Positions 43,225-52,552 of a stretch of 64,000 bases of DNA are shown here, piece after piece (within the stretch, counting starts at the first letter, position 1; each line of letters begins with the position of its first letter). Location: positions 62,001-126,000 of the forward strand of contig NZ_JAZAQL010000006.1 of NCBI RefSeq assembly GCF_037081675.1. The letters run 5' to 3'. A program made the position numbers and the translations under genes. The notes beneath the pieces are model-generated. The model was given only the letters and a program-made list of their open reading frames with translations. It made no database searches and was not told the origin of the DNA. Source of the stretch: Halorubellus litoreus (GTDB lineage Archaea > Halobacteriota > Halobacteria > Halobacteriales > Natrialbaceae).

Positions 43225-43394
43225 ACTAGTAATACGACGAGTGAGTATAAGTAGTTATCTACGGGCATGCGCCCTGAAAGTAACAATAACTGTGAGTAAC
43301 CGACTATCAGACCGATTATCATTCGCGGGGCGATACGGTGGTTCTCGTCACGTGGCGGCCCCGCAACGCCATCCCGAAAGTGAAGGGACGGGAC

Positions 43395-45449
43395 TCAGAC
43401 GAGCATGAACGCCGCGACGCCGAGGACGATCATGAGGATGCTGTACTTCAGGCCGGACAGCGTCGAGTTGTCCGCGAGCTTCCCCGCGAGCAGTCCACTG
43501 CCGACCGCCATCACGAGCACCGAGTGGTAGAACAACGCCCGGTACGTGTCCAGGGGGATGTTCGTGAACGACACCGGCAGGCTGCTCTGGGGAACGTTCG
43601 ACGCGGTCGGGGCGCTCGCCGCCTCGGCGATCGGGCCGAGGAAGCTCGCCGCCACCAGGACGATGACCATCAGGTACACGAGGTACCCGATGACGACGAT
43701 GGCGATGTACGACCCCATCGCGCGACGTCGCGACCGCTCGATGCGGTAGCGAGCGCGCGTGTCCTCCGCCGCGATGGCGAGGATGCGGGACATGTCACCG
43801 CTCGTCCGCCCGCCTTCCGCGATGAGCTTCACCGTCCGCGTGAGGTAGGGGACGTGCATGCGGTTCCCGAACGCGAGCAGCGCCGCGGTGACGTCGTAGT
43901 TCCACTCGATGTCGTTCCGGAGTGCGCGCAGGTCCTCCGCGAGCGCGCCCTTCGACCACCGCGACACCAGCCCGAGTGCGTCCACGAACGGGATACCCAT
44001 GTAGTTCGCCGACGACAGCACGTTCAGGACCTCCGGGAACCGGCGGACCATCGCGTTCTCGCGGCGACGCTTCCCCTCGTGGAAGTACGACAGCGGCACG
44101 AGCACGAGCAGGAGCGGTGCGACGACCGCGACGGTCGTCGTCATCACGGGCGTCGTCGTGAACGCTCCGATGGACACCGGCACCACGTCGAGCGCGCTGA
44201 CGACCGCCAGGTAGACGAGCGCGAGCGGCACCGTCACCGCGAGCGTGTACAGCGGGTGCTCGCGGACCGCGGCGAGCGGGTCGCGAGCGATCGCATAGTA
44301 GCGCTCGTACTGTCGATCCTTCGCGTACGCCTCGAACCGTTCGTCGTCGTCGTCGACGTCGTCGGGCGTCAGCGGCGCCGACCGACCGTCGTCGAGTTCG
44401 TCCGCGGCCGGCTGGACGAACGGCGCCGACAGGACGTCGAGGAACACGAGGAACCCGATCATCCCGAGGGGCAGGCCCGCGTAGACGAGGACCGCCATCT
44501 GGTTAACGGTCGACCCGCCGAGGAACGAGATGACCATGAGGGTCACGATGAGGAACAACGGCGCGGCGACGAACCCGACGATGAATATCTCCGAGAGCAC
44601 GCTGAGCGTCTCGAGGAAGTCCTCTTGCTCCTCGTTCGCGGTCTCTGCGTACCGTGCGGCCTGGTCCTCGAAGAACGTCGTGACGTCCCCGCCGGAGTCG
44701 ACGACGCTCACGAGGTCGTCGAGGAAGCGCTCGAGACTGCCGCTCGGCGTGAGGTTCCGCGCGTTCCGGAGTGCGGTGAACATGTCGTTCCCGAACAGCT
44801 CCATGTCGCGGACGATCATGTCGAACTCCGCGGCGACCTCACCGTACGTGTCCTCGGCTTCCGAGAGCGACCGGAACACCTCGACGAGGTTCGTGCCGCC
44901 GTAGCTCATCGCGTACATGTACGTGATGGCGTGGGGGAGCATGACGTTGATAGCGCGTTCGCGCGTGTCGACGATGTTCCGCGGGTAGTAGTACCGGACG
45001 AACCACGTGGTTGCGCCCGCGGCGATACCGAGTCCGAGCGTCAGTGCGCCGCCGGTGAACAGCAGTTTGTTCGCTTCGATGTACCCGGCGATACCTGCGG
45101 GGAACGAGAACGGCGACTCGAGGCCGCCGAGCACCCCGAGGTTCGAGAGGACGAGCGACAGCACGACGCCGAGTAGCGCCGCGAGGACGCCGGCGACGAG
45201 CGCGAGGATGACGCTCCGCGACAGGTAGATGTCGTACGTCGTCCCGATACGCGCCTGGTTCAGCCATCGCTGGACGTCGCGGTACTCCTCGGGGCGCGCC
45301 TTGAAGTACGCGCGAGTGACGCCGTACTGGTCGCGGAGTTCGCGCCGTTCCTCCGGCGTCATGTCCCGCGACCGCGGGAAGTACTGGCTCACTTCGTAGT
45401 CCGGCATCGGCGTCGAGGCCGTCTCGCCCGTGGCCCCGGGCGTGCTCAT
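43395..45449 (-). CDS. TadC/PilC-type pilus assembly platform protein (T2SS F family)
   Basis: A 684-residue integral membrane protein with two T2SSF domains, each led by an amphipathic part. The first contains LPHAITYMYAMSYGGTNLVE and the second VRRFPEVLNVLSSANYMGIP. They are separated by an acidic loop (DDVDDDDERFEAYAKDRQYE). About eight membrane helices. The family is the inner-membrane platform that couples the pilus ATPase to pilin extraction; similar to haloarchaeal PilC proteins. It overlaps the ATPase gene by 4 nt (ATGA), so the two are co-translated. Confidence 0.92.
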   Translation of the reverse strand: MSTPGATGETASTPMPDYEVSQYFPRSRDMTPEERRELRDQYGVTRAYFKARPEEYRDVQRWLNQARIGTTYDIYLSRSVILALVAGVLAALLGVVLSLVLSNLGVLGGLESPFSFPAGIAGYIEANKLLFTGGALTLGLGIAAGATTWFVRYYYPRNIVDTRERAINVMLPHAITYMYAMSYGGTNLVEVFRSLSEAEDTYGEVAAEFDMIVRDMELFGNDMFTALRNARNLTPSGSLERFLDDLVSVVDSGGDVTTFFEDQAARYAETANEEQEDFLETLSVLSEIFIVGFVAAPLFLIVTLMVISFLGGSTVNQMAVLVYAGLPLGMIGFLVFLDVLSAPFVQPAADELDDGRSAPLTPDDVDDDDERFEAYAKDRQYERYYAIARDPLAAVREHPLYTLAVTVPLALVYLAVVSALDVVPVSIGAFTTTPVMTTTVAVVAPLLLVLVPLSYFHEGKRRRENAMVRRFPEVLNVLSSANYMGIPFVDALGLVSRWSKGALAEDLRALRNDIEWNYDVTAALLAFGNRMHVPYLTRTVKLIAEGGRTSGDMSRILAIAAEDTRARYRIERSRRRAMGSYIAIVVIGYLVYLMVIVLVAASFLGPIAEAASAPTASNVPQSSLPVSFTNIPLDTYRALFYHSVLVMAVGSGLLAGKLADNSTLSGLKYSILMIVLGVAAFMLV

Positions 45450-47851
45450 CGCGCCTCCGCGTCCGTGGACTCGGTCGCGTCAGCGGTCTCGACCGCGTCG
45501 TCGTCGGACTCGGTCGCGGTCTCGGTCGCGTCGTCGTCGGACTCGGTCGCGGTCTCGGTCGCGTCGTCGCCGGACTCGGTCGCGTCGTCGTCGGACTCGG
45601 TTGCGGTCTCGGTCGCGTCGTCGAAGAGGTCCTCGACGTTCGGGTCGTTCCCGAGGTACGCGTCGAGGCCGTCGGTGTCGACCGCGTCGAGCACGGCGTC
45701 GCGGTCCTTCGCGAAGTCGTGGATGACCGTCGTGACGTCGTCGTAGTCGGTGATGTCGGCGTCGACGAGCGCCGCGAGGACGTCGCGGCGCGCCGCCAGT
45801 TCCGCCTGCACGCCGTCGGTACTCCAGCCGCGTTCCTCCGCGATCTCCGCGAGGAGGTGCGAGTCGTTGACCTGCACGTAGACGTCCTCGCGGGGGTCCC
45901 AGTCGAACACCGTCTGGTAGGAGACGTCACTGAAGTCCTCGGTCGGGAGGATCTCCGCGATCTCCTGGTTCCGGCGGACGCGTTCGTCGTCCTGGAAGAT
46001 CTGCTTCTGGATGGCGATGACGTCGAGGTCCTGCACGAGCTGTGCGGGGATCGACAGCGGCGGGTTCGCGAGCCGGCCGAGCGCGCCGTCGACGCTGTCG
46101 GCGTGGATGGTCGTGTAGCTCGTGTGCCCGGTCGCGATCGCGTTGAAGAACGTCAATCCGACGCGTTGCTCGGTGCGGACTTCGCCGACGAGCAGGTACT
46201 CGGGGCGCTGACGGAGCGCGGCCTGCAGGAGCTCGTACATCGAGACCTCGCCGCGGCCGCCTTCCATCACGGATTCGCGCGTGACGCTCTGGATCCAGTT
46301 GTCGTGGGGGAGCGTCATCTCGCGGGTGTCCTCGATGGAGACGACCTTCGAGTTGTGCGGGATGAAGAACCCGATGGCGTTCATCGACGTCGTCTTCCCG
46401 CTGCCGGTGCCGCCGGCGAACACGAGGCTCTTGTTGTTCTCGATGGCGAGCCAGAAGTACGCCATCTGGTCGACGTCGAACGTGTTCCACTTGATGAGGT
46501 CCACCGGCGTGTAGGGGACGTCGGCGAACTTCCGGACGGTGAAGTTCGAGCCGCGCGTGGCGATCTCGCCGCCGAGCGTCAGCTGGATGCGGGAGCCGTC
46601 CGGGAGGCTCGCGTCGACGAGCGGGTCGCTCACGGAGATGTGCTTGCCGGCGCGTTGTGCGAGCTGGACGACGAACGACGCGAGCTGGTCGCTCGGGAAG
46701 ACGACGTTCGTCCGGAGGTCGCGGTACGCGCGATGGTAGACGAACACGGGGACGTCGATACCGTCACACGAGATGTCTTCGAGCGCTTCGTCGCGCATCA
46801 AGGGGTCTATCTTCCCGAACGCGAGGAAGTCCCGGAGCAGGTAGTACAGGAGCTTGTAGATGGAGCCGTCCTCGACGGTGGCGGCGTGCTCGGCGATCTC
46901 CTCCTTGGAGCGCTCCTCGAACACGACCTCGCGGCCCGCGTCGGCGTCGATGTCCTGGTACATGAGGCTGTTCCGGAGGATGCGAGTGAGGTCCTCGCGG
47001 ACGTACGATTCGAACCCGTCGAGCGTCACCTCGTTGACGTGGTACCGGAACTCCTTCGCTCGCGTGTCGAAGAGGATGGAGACGTACGCGTATGGCCGGT
47101 TCACCCAGTGTCGTTCGATCTGGACGACGTCGTCGAGGTACGAGAAGTCGAACCAGCGGGTCTCGATGAACTCGTCGCTGGGGCGCTCGGCGAACTCGAC
47201 GTCGAGGTCGACGCTGTCGTAGTACTCCTTGACTTCGCGGATGATGGCGTCGCGGACGTCCTCGGGTTCGGGGGTCTCCTGTTGCTCGACCCAGAGGACG
47301 AGTTCCTCCTCGCCGAGTTCGTCGACGTCGGGTGCCTCGACGTCCTCGGTGTCGACGTCGGGATCGCGGCGGACGAGCTCCTCGCTGACCGCGTTCCCGG
47401 CGTCACTCGCCTCGAGAACGGTGTCGAGGACGTCGACGACCTCGTCGTCGTCGCGGTCCTCGATGCGTCGGACGAGCTCCTTCGTGGACATCGACGAGGC
47501 CGAGCTGGTGGGTCGTTCGCCGTCGGAATCGGTCGTGTCGGCGTCGCCGCTGGTCGGATCGTCGACGGTACCGGTCGTGTCGGTGTCGCCGCTGGTCGGG
47601 TCGTCGGCGGTACCGGTCGTGTCGGCGTCGCCGCTGGTCGGGTCGTCGGTTGGTTCGGGGTCGGCGGCGACGAAGAGGTCGGTCTCGGTCGCGTGGTCGC
47701 GGGTCGCGTCGTCGAGGGAGACGGTGTCGGCGTCGGTCGCTTCGTCGGTTGCGACGTCGAGGACGTCTCCGGAGTCGCCGCTGGGGCCGTCGGTGAAGAT
47801 GTCGTCCGTGCTGTTGGTGTTAGTATCAGTTGGTTGGTCTTGGTTACTCAT
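45446..47851 (-). CDS. PilB/TadA-type pilus ATPase (GspE family) with acidic repeat tails
   Basis: An 801-residue ATPase. Walker A is FAGGTGSGKTTSMNAIGFFI; the Asp box and Walker B region include VVSIEDTREMTLPHDNW and YLLVGEVRTEQRVGLTF, and the His box is GHTSYTTIHADS. Residues about 50-115 contain a 14-residue acidic repeat (DDPTSGDADTTGT, 42-bp units at 47527-47652). The C-terminal 60 residues are DATETATESDD repeats (33-bp units, about 45497-45625). The core matches the haloarchaeal PilB group that drives type IV pili. The acidic tails are unusual and likely disordered. It is the first gene of the pair with TadC. Confidence 0.93.
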   Translation of the reverse strand: MSNQDQPTDTNTNSTDDIFTDGPSGDSGDVLDVATDEATDADTVSLDDATRDHATETDLFVAADPEPTDDPTSGDADTTGTADDPTSGDTDTTGTVDDPTSGDADTTDSDGERPTSSASSMSTKELVRRIEDRDDDEVVDVLDTVLEASDAGNAVSEELVRRDPDVDTEDVEAPDVDELGEEELVLWVEQQETPEPEDVRDAIIREVKEYYDSVDLDVEFAERPSDEFIETRWFDFSYLDDVVQIERHWVNRPYAYVSILFDTRAKEFRYHVNEVTLDGFESYVREDLTRILRNSLMYQDIDADAGREVVFEERSKEEIAEHAATVEDGSIYKLLYYLLRDFLAFGKIDPLMRDEALEDISCDGIDVPVFVYHRAYRDLRTNVVFPSDQLASFVVQLAQRAGKHISVSDPLVDASLPDGSRIQLTLGGEIATRGSNFTVRKFADVPYTPVDLIKWNTFDVDQMAYFWLAIENNKSLVFAGGTGSGKTTSMNAIGFFIPHNSKVVSIEDTREMTLPHDNWIQSVTRESVMEGGRGEVSMYELLQAALRQRPEYLLVGEVRTEQRVGLTFFNAIATGHTSYTTIHADSVDGALGRLANPPLSIPAQLVQDLDVIAIQKQIFQDDERVRRNQEIAEILPTEDFSDVSYQTVFDWDPREDVYVQVNDSHLLAEIAEERGWSTDGVQAELAARRDVLAALVDADITDYDDVTTVIHDFAKDRDAVLDAVDTDGLDAYLGNDPNVEDLFDDATETATESDDDATESGDDATETATESDDDATETATESDDDAVETADATESTDAEAR
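45497..45625. repeat. 33-bp coding repeat in the C-terminal tail of the pilus ATPase
   Basis: Imperfect copies of the block encoding DDDATETATES; 3n unit length preserves the frame. Confidence 0.75.
47527..47652. repeat. 42-bp coding repeat in the N-terminal part of the pilus ATPase
   Basis: Three units encoding DDPTSGD(A/T)DTTGT(A/V); 3n unit length preserves the frame. Confidence 0.8.
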
Positions 47852-47975
47852 TAATAGATACTTATGTATACGGCCTAACTACACCTAAAGCTTTGCACGT
47901 TTCTCGGCTATAGAGACGCTGAAACCAAAGATTCCGAGAGCGATAGACCCGGACGATTTAGTGTCCGTTAACGTA

Positions 47976-49298
47976 TCATTTCCGTCGGCGGACGAGAACG
48001 ACCACCGAGAGCGCGACCGCTAGCAGTCCCGCGAGCCCACCGAAGCCCGGCGTCGGCAGCCCGTCGAGTTCGTTCTCGGGCGTCGGCGTCGCAGACGTCG
48101 TCGCCGCGGTCGTCCCAGACGTCGTCCCCGCCGTCGTCGCCGTCGCCGCCGTCGTCGCCGGTTCCGTCGACGGCGACACGCCCTCGACGGTCGTCGACGC
48201 CGACAGGTCGCCCTTCGTCGCCACGATCTCCACGGTCCCCGCGGTCTCTATCGGCACGACCGCCTCGCCGGCCGCGTCCGTCTCCGCGACCGACTCCCCG
48301 CCGACGCGCACCGACACGTTCGACACCGCCTCGTCGTACTCGTCCGCCACGGACACCCGGACCGTCTGCCCGGTGACGACCTGCGTGTTCGCCGCCGTCA
48401 CCGACAGCGACGGCGTTCGATTGATCGCGTACTGGACCGAGACGTCCGACTCGCTGACCGACAACACCTGGCTCTCGCGCTGATAGCCGTTCTTCTTCAC
48501 GACGACGCGGTACTGCGTGTTCACGTCGAGACTCACCGTCCGCAGCCCGGATTCGCCAGTCGAGATGTTCGACACGAACTGGTCGCCGTCGTACAGTTCG
48601 ACGGTCGCCGTCACCGGCCGGTCGTTCGCGAAGTGTCCGTCGACCGTCGCGAACTCCACCGCTACCGTCCCCGGTTCCAGCGTGACCGTCTTCCCGGCGC
48701 GGTTCGAGACGACGAACGACGACGCCGTCGAGTAGTACCCGTCCGCGGTCACCGTCGCCGTGTAGTTCCCGCGTTCGACGTTGCTCGCGACGAACGTCCC
48801 GTTCGACGCGGTCTCACCGGACACCGACGTCAGGACCGCTCCGGTCTTCCGTAAGCGGACCTGCGCGCCCTCGACGGCCTGCCCGCTCGGCGTCCGCACA
48901 GTCACCAGCGCGGTCGCCGCCGGATACATCGTGACGTTCACGGTCGTCTCCGCGTCGACGTTCGACACGGTCTTCGGGCGGTTCAACGCCAGGTCCGGCG
49001 CCGAGACGTCCACGGAGACGTCCGCACCCTCGGGGACGTCGAAGAACGCCTTCCCGTTCGCGAACGTCTCACCGGTCTTCGTCTCGTCGCCGTACGCGAC
49101 GGTGACGTTCGCGCCACCAACGGCCTGTCCGTCAGCGTCGACCACGCTCACCGTGATCGTCACCGCTTCCGTCGTCGAACTGGACGCCGTCGCACTGGCG
49201 TCACTCGGTCCGGGTCCCGCTCCCGACGCGACCGGAGCGGCTCCAGCGACCGGCGCCAGGCAGACCGCAACGACGAGCACGCCTAGGAGTGTCCTCAT
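47976..49298 (-). CDS. PGF-CTERM anchored surface protein with Ig/carboxypeptidase-regulatory-like repeats
   Basis: A 440-residue protein. The signal peptide is at residues 1-20 (MRTLLGVLVVAVCLAPVAG). Four or five beta-sandwich repeats follow, with GANVTVAYGDETKTGETFAN, GAQVRLRKTGAVLT and NYTATVTADGYYSTAS. A Thr/Ala-rich stalk (about 370-405) leads to the sorting tail LPTPGFGGLAGLLAVALSVV plus VLVRRRK, the PGF-CTERM signal cleaved and lipid-modified by archaeosortase A. It is thus a cell-surface protein. ATG at 49298 was chosen at the signal peptide; a longer frame has no sense upstream. The TATA-like GTTTAAG at 49324-49330 fits a leaderless mRNA. Confidence 0.88.
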   Translation of the reverse strand: MRTLLGVLVVAVCLAPVAGAAPVASGAGPGPSDASATASSSTTEAVTITVSVVDADGQAVGGANVTVAYGDETKTGETFANGKAFFDVPEGADVSVDVSAPDLALNRPKTVSNVDAETTVNVTMYPAATALVTVRTPSGQAVEGAQVRLRKTGAVLTSVSGETASNGTFVASNVERGNYTATVTADGYYSTASSFVVSNRAGKTVTLEPGTVAVEFATVDGHFANDRPVTATVELYDGDQFVSNISTGESGLRTVSLDVNTQYRVVVKKNGYQRESQVLSVSESDVSVQYAINRTPSLSVTAANTQVVTGQTVRVSVADEYDEAVSNVSVRVGGESVAETDAAGEAVVPIETAGTVEIVATKGDLSASTTVEGVSPSTEPATTAATATTAGTTSGTTAATTSATPTPENELDGLPTPGFGGLAGLLAVALSVVVLVRRRK

Positions 49299-49323
49299 AC
49301 ACGTGGTATCGTCTCGGTTCGCA

Positions 49324-49330
49324 CTTAAAC
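49324..49330 (-). promoter_or_regulatory. TATA box of the PGF-CTERM gene
   Basis: GTTTAAG, 26-32 nt upstream of the ATG at 49298. Confidence 0.55.
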
Positions 49331-49490
49331 ATACGCGAGATGGAACGGCCGTTCGCGGCCGCGACACCGCCCTACACCCCGAGAGACGTCAATTCGTTCA
49401 TACGACACCGCAACCCGGGCCGCAATCGTCGCGGCGGAACCGCGAGCGCGGTCGCTCACGGGGTGGCGAACGCGAGAAGGAATCGCGTGG

Positions 49491-49862
49491 TTACTCGACG
49501 AGGACCGCGTTCACCTGCCCGGTCTGACCCGGACGGGAGGTGACGCGAGCCGTGCCCTCGCTCGTCTCGACGAGCGCGCCCTTCGTGATGATGTTCCGGC
49601 GAACGTAGTTCGGGTTCGCGGGGTTCTCCACGACGTCCTCGATCTCGGCCTCGACGGTGTCCCCACCGTCCGCGACGCTCGCGACGTTCGTCGCAAGTGC
49701 ACGCGTCTTCTTCGTGTTCCCGCGCGTCTCGATGACGCGGAACCGCGGCTCGCCGAGCTGCGTCTCGGTCGGGAGGCGACCGAGCTGGTGCTTCTTTCGC
49801 TTGTTCTGGCGACGGCGTCGACCGCCGGTACGCTTGCGCGGCGACGGACCCTGGTCTTGCAT
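49491..49862 (-). CDS. rps8e: 30S ribosomal protein S8e
   Basis: A 123-residue archaeal/eukaryal ribosomal protein. It begins MQDQGPSPRKRTGGRRRRQN with the basic tail GPSPRKRTGGRRR typical of S8e, then KKHQLGRLPTETQLGEPR and the conserved ETRGNTKKTRALATNVAS and NPNYVRRNIITKGALVET. Part of the small subunit. ATG at 49862 is the standard start; upstream codons are not conserved. Monocistronic, with CTTTCAAG about 30 nt upstream as a possible TATA region. Confidence 0.97.
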   Translation of the reverse strand: MQDQGPSPRKRTGGRRRRQNKRKKHQLGRLPTETQLGEPRFRVIETRGNTKKTRALATNVASVADGGDTVEAEIEDVVENPANPNYVRRNIITKGALVETSEGTARVTSRPGQTGQVNAVLVE

Positions 49863-50047
49863 ACCTCGAAGAAGCCCCAGCAACTACTTGAAAGGCTCGG
49901 AACGCCCCGACGGCCGTCTGGCGGTCGCTCGCGGCCCTTGCCGTCCGCGGACGCCGATCCGTCGAGCGGTCGTCCGCACGTCCGCGAACGCGGCCCGAGC
50001 GACCGCGAATCGTAGTCTTTACGCGCCGTCGCGGGCGACGATTCGGC

Positions 50048-50506
50048 GTGAGTCTACGCGTCGCCGTCGCCGCGCCGTTCCGCCAGCGCGGCACCGATAC
50101 GCTCGCCGAGAGCGAGTTCGTCGTGGCGTTGTCCCTGGACCGCGACTGGTTCTCGCCCGACCAGGCCAAACGCCTCGTGGACGTCGCAACCGGCGAAGGC
50201 CTCCTGGAGCGCGTCGACGACGGTGGGCTGTCGCCGTCGTTCGACACGAGCGGCGTCGAGGTCCCCGACGGGTTCGTGCCCGACGACGACGTCCTCAGGA
50301 AGCGGTCGACGTTCGAGCGCGTGCTGGACGCGCTCGTGGACGCGGGCGCCGAGAAGCACGAGGCGGTCGCGGCGATCAACGAACTCCAGCAGCGATTGGG
50401 CGTGACGGTCGCGGCGGCGGCGGTCGTCTACGGTCGCCGCGAGGGCGTCGACGTGGCCGACGCGGCGGCGCGAGCGATGACGGAACTGGAGGGCGACGAG
50501 GAATGA
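50048..50506 (+). CDS. DUF2240 family protein
   Basis: A 152-residue protein of the archaeal DUF2240 family: VAAPFRQRGTDTLAESEFVV, then DWFSPDQAKRLVDVATGEGL and the C-terminal helix pair ending DAAARAMTELEGDEE. The N-terminal half looks like a winged helix. The role is unknown, though the gene is widely kept in euryarchaea. GTG start. TTTACGC about 32 nt upstream is a possible TATA. A second small gene follows 34 nt later. Confidence 0.85.
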   Translation: MSLRVAVAAPFRQRGTDTLAESEFVVALSLDRDWFSPDQAKRLVDVATGEGLLERVDDGGLSPSFDTSGVEVPDGFVPDDDVLRKRSTFERVLDALVDAGAEKHEAVAAINELQQRLGVTVAAAAVVYGRREGVDVADAAARAMTELEGDEE

Positions 50507-50540
50507 TCTGCGTCCGGACGAGCCAGCGTGGGGGCGAGCG

Positions 50541-50999
50541 ATGACGGAGCGTCGCGTCACGGACGGCGTCCGCATCGCGGAGTTGCTGTCCTCGGAGCTG
50601 CACGGGCGTACCGACGGCGTGCTCGCGCACGTCGCGGTGACGGACGCGGTCGCGGACGTGACGCCGACCGAAGATGGCGTTCGCGCGTACGACGTGGTGT
50701 GGTCGCCCGAAGCGCTCGTCGACGAACCCGAGCAGGACGTCGCCGTCCTCGAGGTGGACGTCGGCGACGCCGACGGGGAGCGCCTCGCGTCCGTGTTCGT
50801 GCACCCGGACCGTGCACGCGTCGAGTTCCACGCCGGCGTCGACGTCGCGGTCGAGGCCGCCGAGGGAACGCGCCTCCGCGTCCGCCCGAAGGCGACGACG
50901 CCACCGCGAACGCTCGCGTTCGTCGAGTCCGGCGCCGCGGTCAAGGACGCCGCGGACGTCGCGAGCGCTGTCGTCGCTGCGTTACTCGAGGACTCGTAG
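50541..50999 (+). CDS. Conserved-looking haloarchaeal protein of unknown function
   Basis: A 152-residue acidic soluble protein with no motif that I recognise: RIAELLSSELHGRTDGVLAH at the start, VVWSPEALVDEPEQDVAVLE, and PRTLAFVESGAAVKDAADVA near the end. Predicted mixed alpha/beta. It probably shares a transcript with DUF2240. Codon use and acidity match neighbouring genes, so it is likely real. Confidence 0.72.
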   Translation: MTERRVTDGVRIAELLSSELHGRTDGVLAHVAVTDAVADVTPTEDGVRAYDVVWSPEALVDEPEQDVAVLEVDVGDADGERLASVFVHPDRARVEFHAGVDVAVEAAEGTRLRVRPKATTPPRTLAFVESGAAVKDAADVASAVVAALLEDS

Positions 51000-51027
51000 C
51001 CGCTTTCCTCGGCAGCGTCGCGCCCGG

Positions 51028-51687
51028 TCAGTCGAGACTCCGGATGACGTCACCGAGGTCGCGAGCGAGATGCTCGCGGTCGACGACCGCGGCCGCGGCC
51101 GGATGCGGGTCGGGGCCGTCCGGCCACACGACCTGGATGGCGCGCGCCCCGGCGTTCGTCGCCCCCTCGACGTCCGCGACGGGTTCGTCGCCGACGTACA
51201 CGACGTCCTCGACGGCGACGCCGAGTGCGCCGGCGAGCGCGTCGAACGCCCGCCGGTCGGGTTTGCCCGCGGGGAGCTGGCCGGTGACGAGCGTCGCGTC
51301 GAACGCCGTCCACCAGTCGAGCTCGTCGAGCTTGTCGCCCTGGGCCTTCACGGGGCCGTTCGTCAGGAGCCCGACCGGGTAGTCCGCTCGGAGCCCGTCC
51401 AGGAGGTCGCGAGCGCCCGGGATGGGCGCGAGCGCGTCGGCGATGCGCCGCCGGTACGCGCTCGCGAGCGCGTCCGGCGAGACGCCGGCGTCCGCTGGAA
51501 GCACGGCTTCGAATATCGGCGAGCGCGTGACGGCGGCGTGGTCGTCGCGGTGCGCGCTGAGGTACTCCTCGCGCGTTATCGGGGGTGCGTCGACGTCGTC
51601 GACGGCCGCGGCGAGGATGCGGTGGCGGTCCCGGTCGGGGACCGCGAGCGTGTGGTCGAGGTCGAAGCCGACGGCGCGCGTTCTCAC
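51028..51687 (-). CDS. HAD-family hydrolase (phosphatase)
   Basis: A 219-residue HAD phosphatase. Motif I is GFDLDHTLA with D9 (nucleophile) and D11; motif II is LLTNGPVKAQ; motif III is AGKPDRRAFDALAG; motif IV is VYVGDEPVADVEGATNAGA. A helical cap (about 20-95) makes it a class C1 member like phosphoglycolate phosphatases or YjjG. Substrate not predictable. Convergent with the previous gene across 28 nt. Cytoplasmic. Confidence 0.9.
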   Translation of the reverse strand: MRTRAVGFDLDHTLAVPDRDRHRILAAAVDDVDAPPITREEYLSAHRDDHAAVTRSPIFEAVLPADAGVSPDALASAYRRRIADALAPIPGARDLLDGLRADYPVGLLTNGPVKAQGDKLDELDWWTAFDATLVTGQLPAGKPDRRAFDALAGALGVAVEDVVYVGDEPVADVEGATNAGARAIQVVWPDGPDPHPAAAAVVDREHLARDLGDVIRSLD

Positions 51688-51838
51688 GGACGACTAGAGG
51701 CGCCGGACGTACTTGAGCGTGCCAGGTTCCGGTCGTCGGCGTCGACGGCCGACCGACGCCGCGCTCGCCCGGCCTCGCCGAGGCTGACCGTCGCGTGACC
51801 GGCCGTCGCGTGACGAGTCGTCTCGTGGCGCGGGGCGG

Positions 51839-52420
51839 TCAGAGGAAGCGGAGTTGCATCATCACGAAGATGATGCCGAGCTGGAGGACGCCCTGGACGC
51901 CGCCGAGTTTCGCGTTCCGCATCCCGATGTCGCTGATGCGGTCCTTGTCGGGGTCTCCGGAGACGAGTTCGCGGTAGATGGCGACCTCGCCGGGGAGGAT
52001 GACGCCGAACCCGATGACCGAGAGGAGGACGGCGACGCCGAGCGCGACCTGTATCCAGAACGCGCCCAGGCCGCCCTTGAGAGTGGTCGCGAGTTCGACG
52101 CCGGCTGTGATGGTGACGGCGGCGAGCACGGGCATGAGGAACGTCATCTTCGGCGTGAACCGCTCGAAGACGCTCGCGCGCTCCTCGACGTCGAGACCGC
52201 CGAGCACTGGGCCCAGCACCGCGCCCATGAAGACGTCGACGCCCGTCCAGAGTGCGCCCGCCATGACGTGCACGTAGAACAGGTAGCGCGTGTTCCCGGT
52301 CGCGAGCGCGACCCCGAGTGCGAGGATCGGGACGACGACGGCACCGGCGGCGAACGCCGGGTTCGCGCGCTCGGCCATCCCCCTGAAACCGGTTCCCCCT
52401 GATTCGTCGACAGTTGCCAT
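51839..52420 (-). CDS. Small polytopic membrane protein (CopD/DUF2269-like)
   Basis: A 193-residue protein with about five membrane helices. YLFYVHVMAGALWTGVDVFM holds a His-containing helix resembling CopD or DUF2269 membrane proteins, followed by RFTPKMTFLMPVLAAVTITA. Function unknown. The ATG at 52420 is preferred over an in-frame start at 52477: a TATA-like CTTAACAAG lies 22-30 nt upstream. The start codon is in the hairpin TGCCAT-6 nt-ATGGCA (52415-52432). Confidence 0.78.
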   Translation of the reverse strand: MATVDESGGTGFRGMAERANPAFAAGAVVVPILALGVALATGNTRYLFYVHVMAGALWTGVDVFMGAVLGPVLGGLDVEERASVFERFTPKMTFLMPVLAAVTITAGVELATTLKGGLGAFWIQVALGVAVLLSVIGFGVILPGEVAIYRELVSGDPDKDRISDIGMRNAKLGGVQGVLQLGIIFVMMQLRFL

Positions 52421-52432
52421 GTCGAAATGGCA
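52415..52432 (-). promoter_or_regulatory. Perfect 6-bp inverted repeat over the start codon of the CopD-like gene
   Basis: TGCCAT-6 nt-ATGGCA with the ATG inside one arm. If the mRNA is leaderless most of the 5' arm would be missing, so a DNA role is as likely as an RNA hairpin. Confidence 0.4.
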
Positions 52433-52441
52433 TAGAGCCAA

Positions 52442-52450
52442 CTTGTTAAG
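52442..52450 (-). promoter_or_regulatory. TATA box of the CopD-like gene
   Basis: CTTAACAAG on the minus strand, 22-30 nt upstream of the ATG at 52420. Confidence 0.5.
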
Positions 52451-52460
52451 CGTACGCGTT

Positions 52461-52552
52461 GACTGTTCGACGTCCACGCCACCGCGCCGTCAGCCCGACC
52501 GTTCGACGTCCACGCCACCGCGCCGTCAGCCCGACCGTTCGACGTCCACGCC
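52461..52552. repeat. 36-bp tandem repeat containing the kinase stop codon
   Basis: Units at 52461-52496 and 52497-52532, then a partial third at 52533-52552. The last codons and stop of the kinase lie in this repeat, and the extra copies downstream repeat the DVERSG-stop sequence. Confidence 0.92.
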
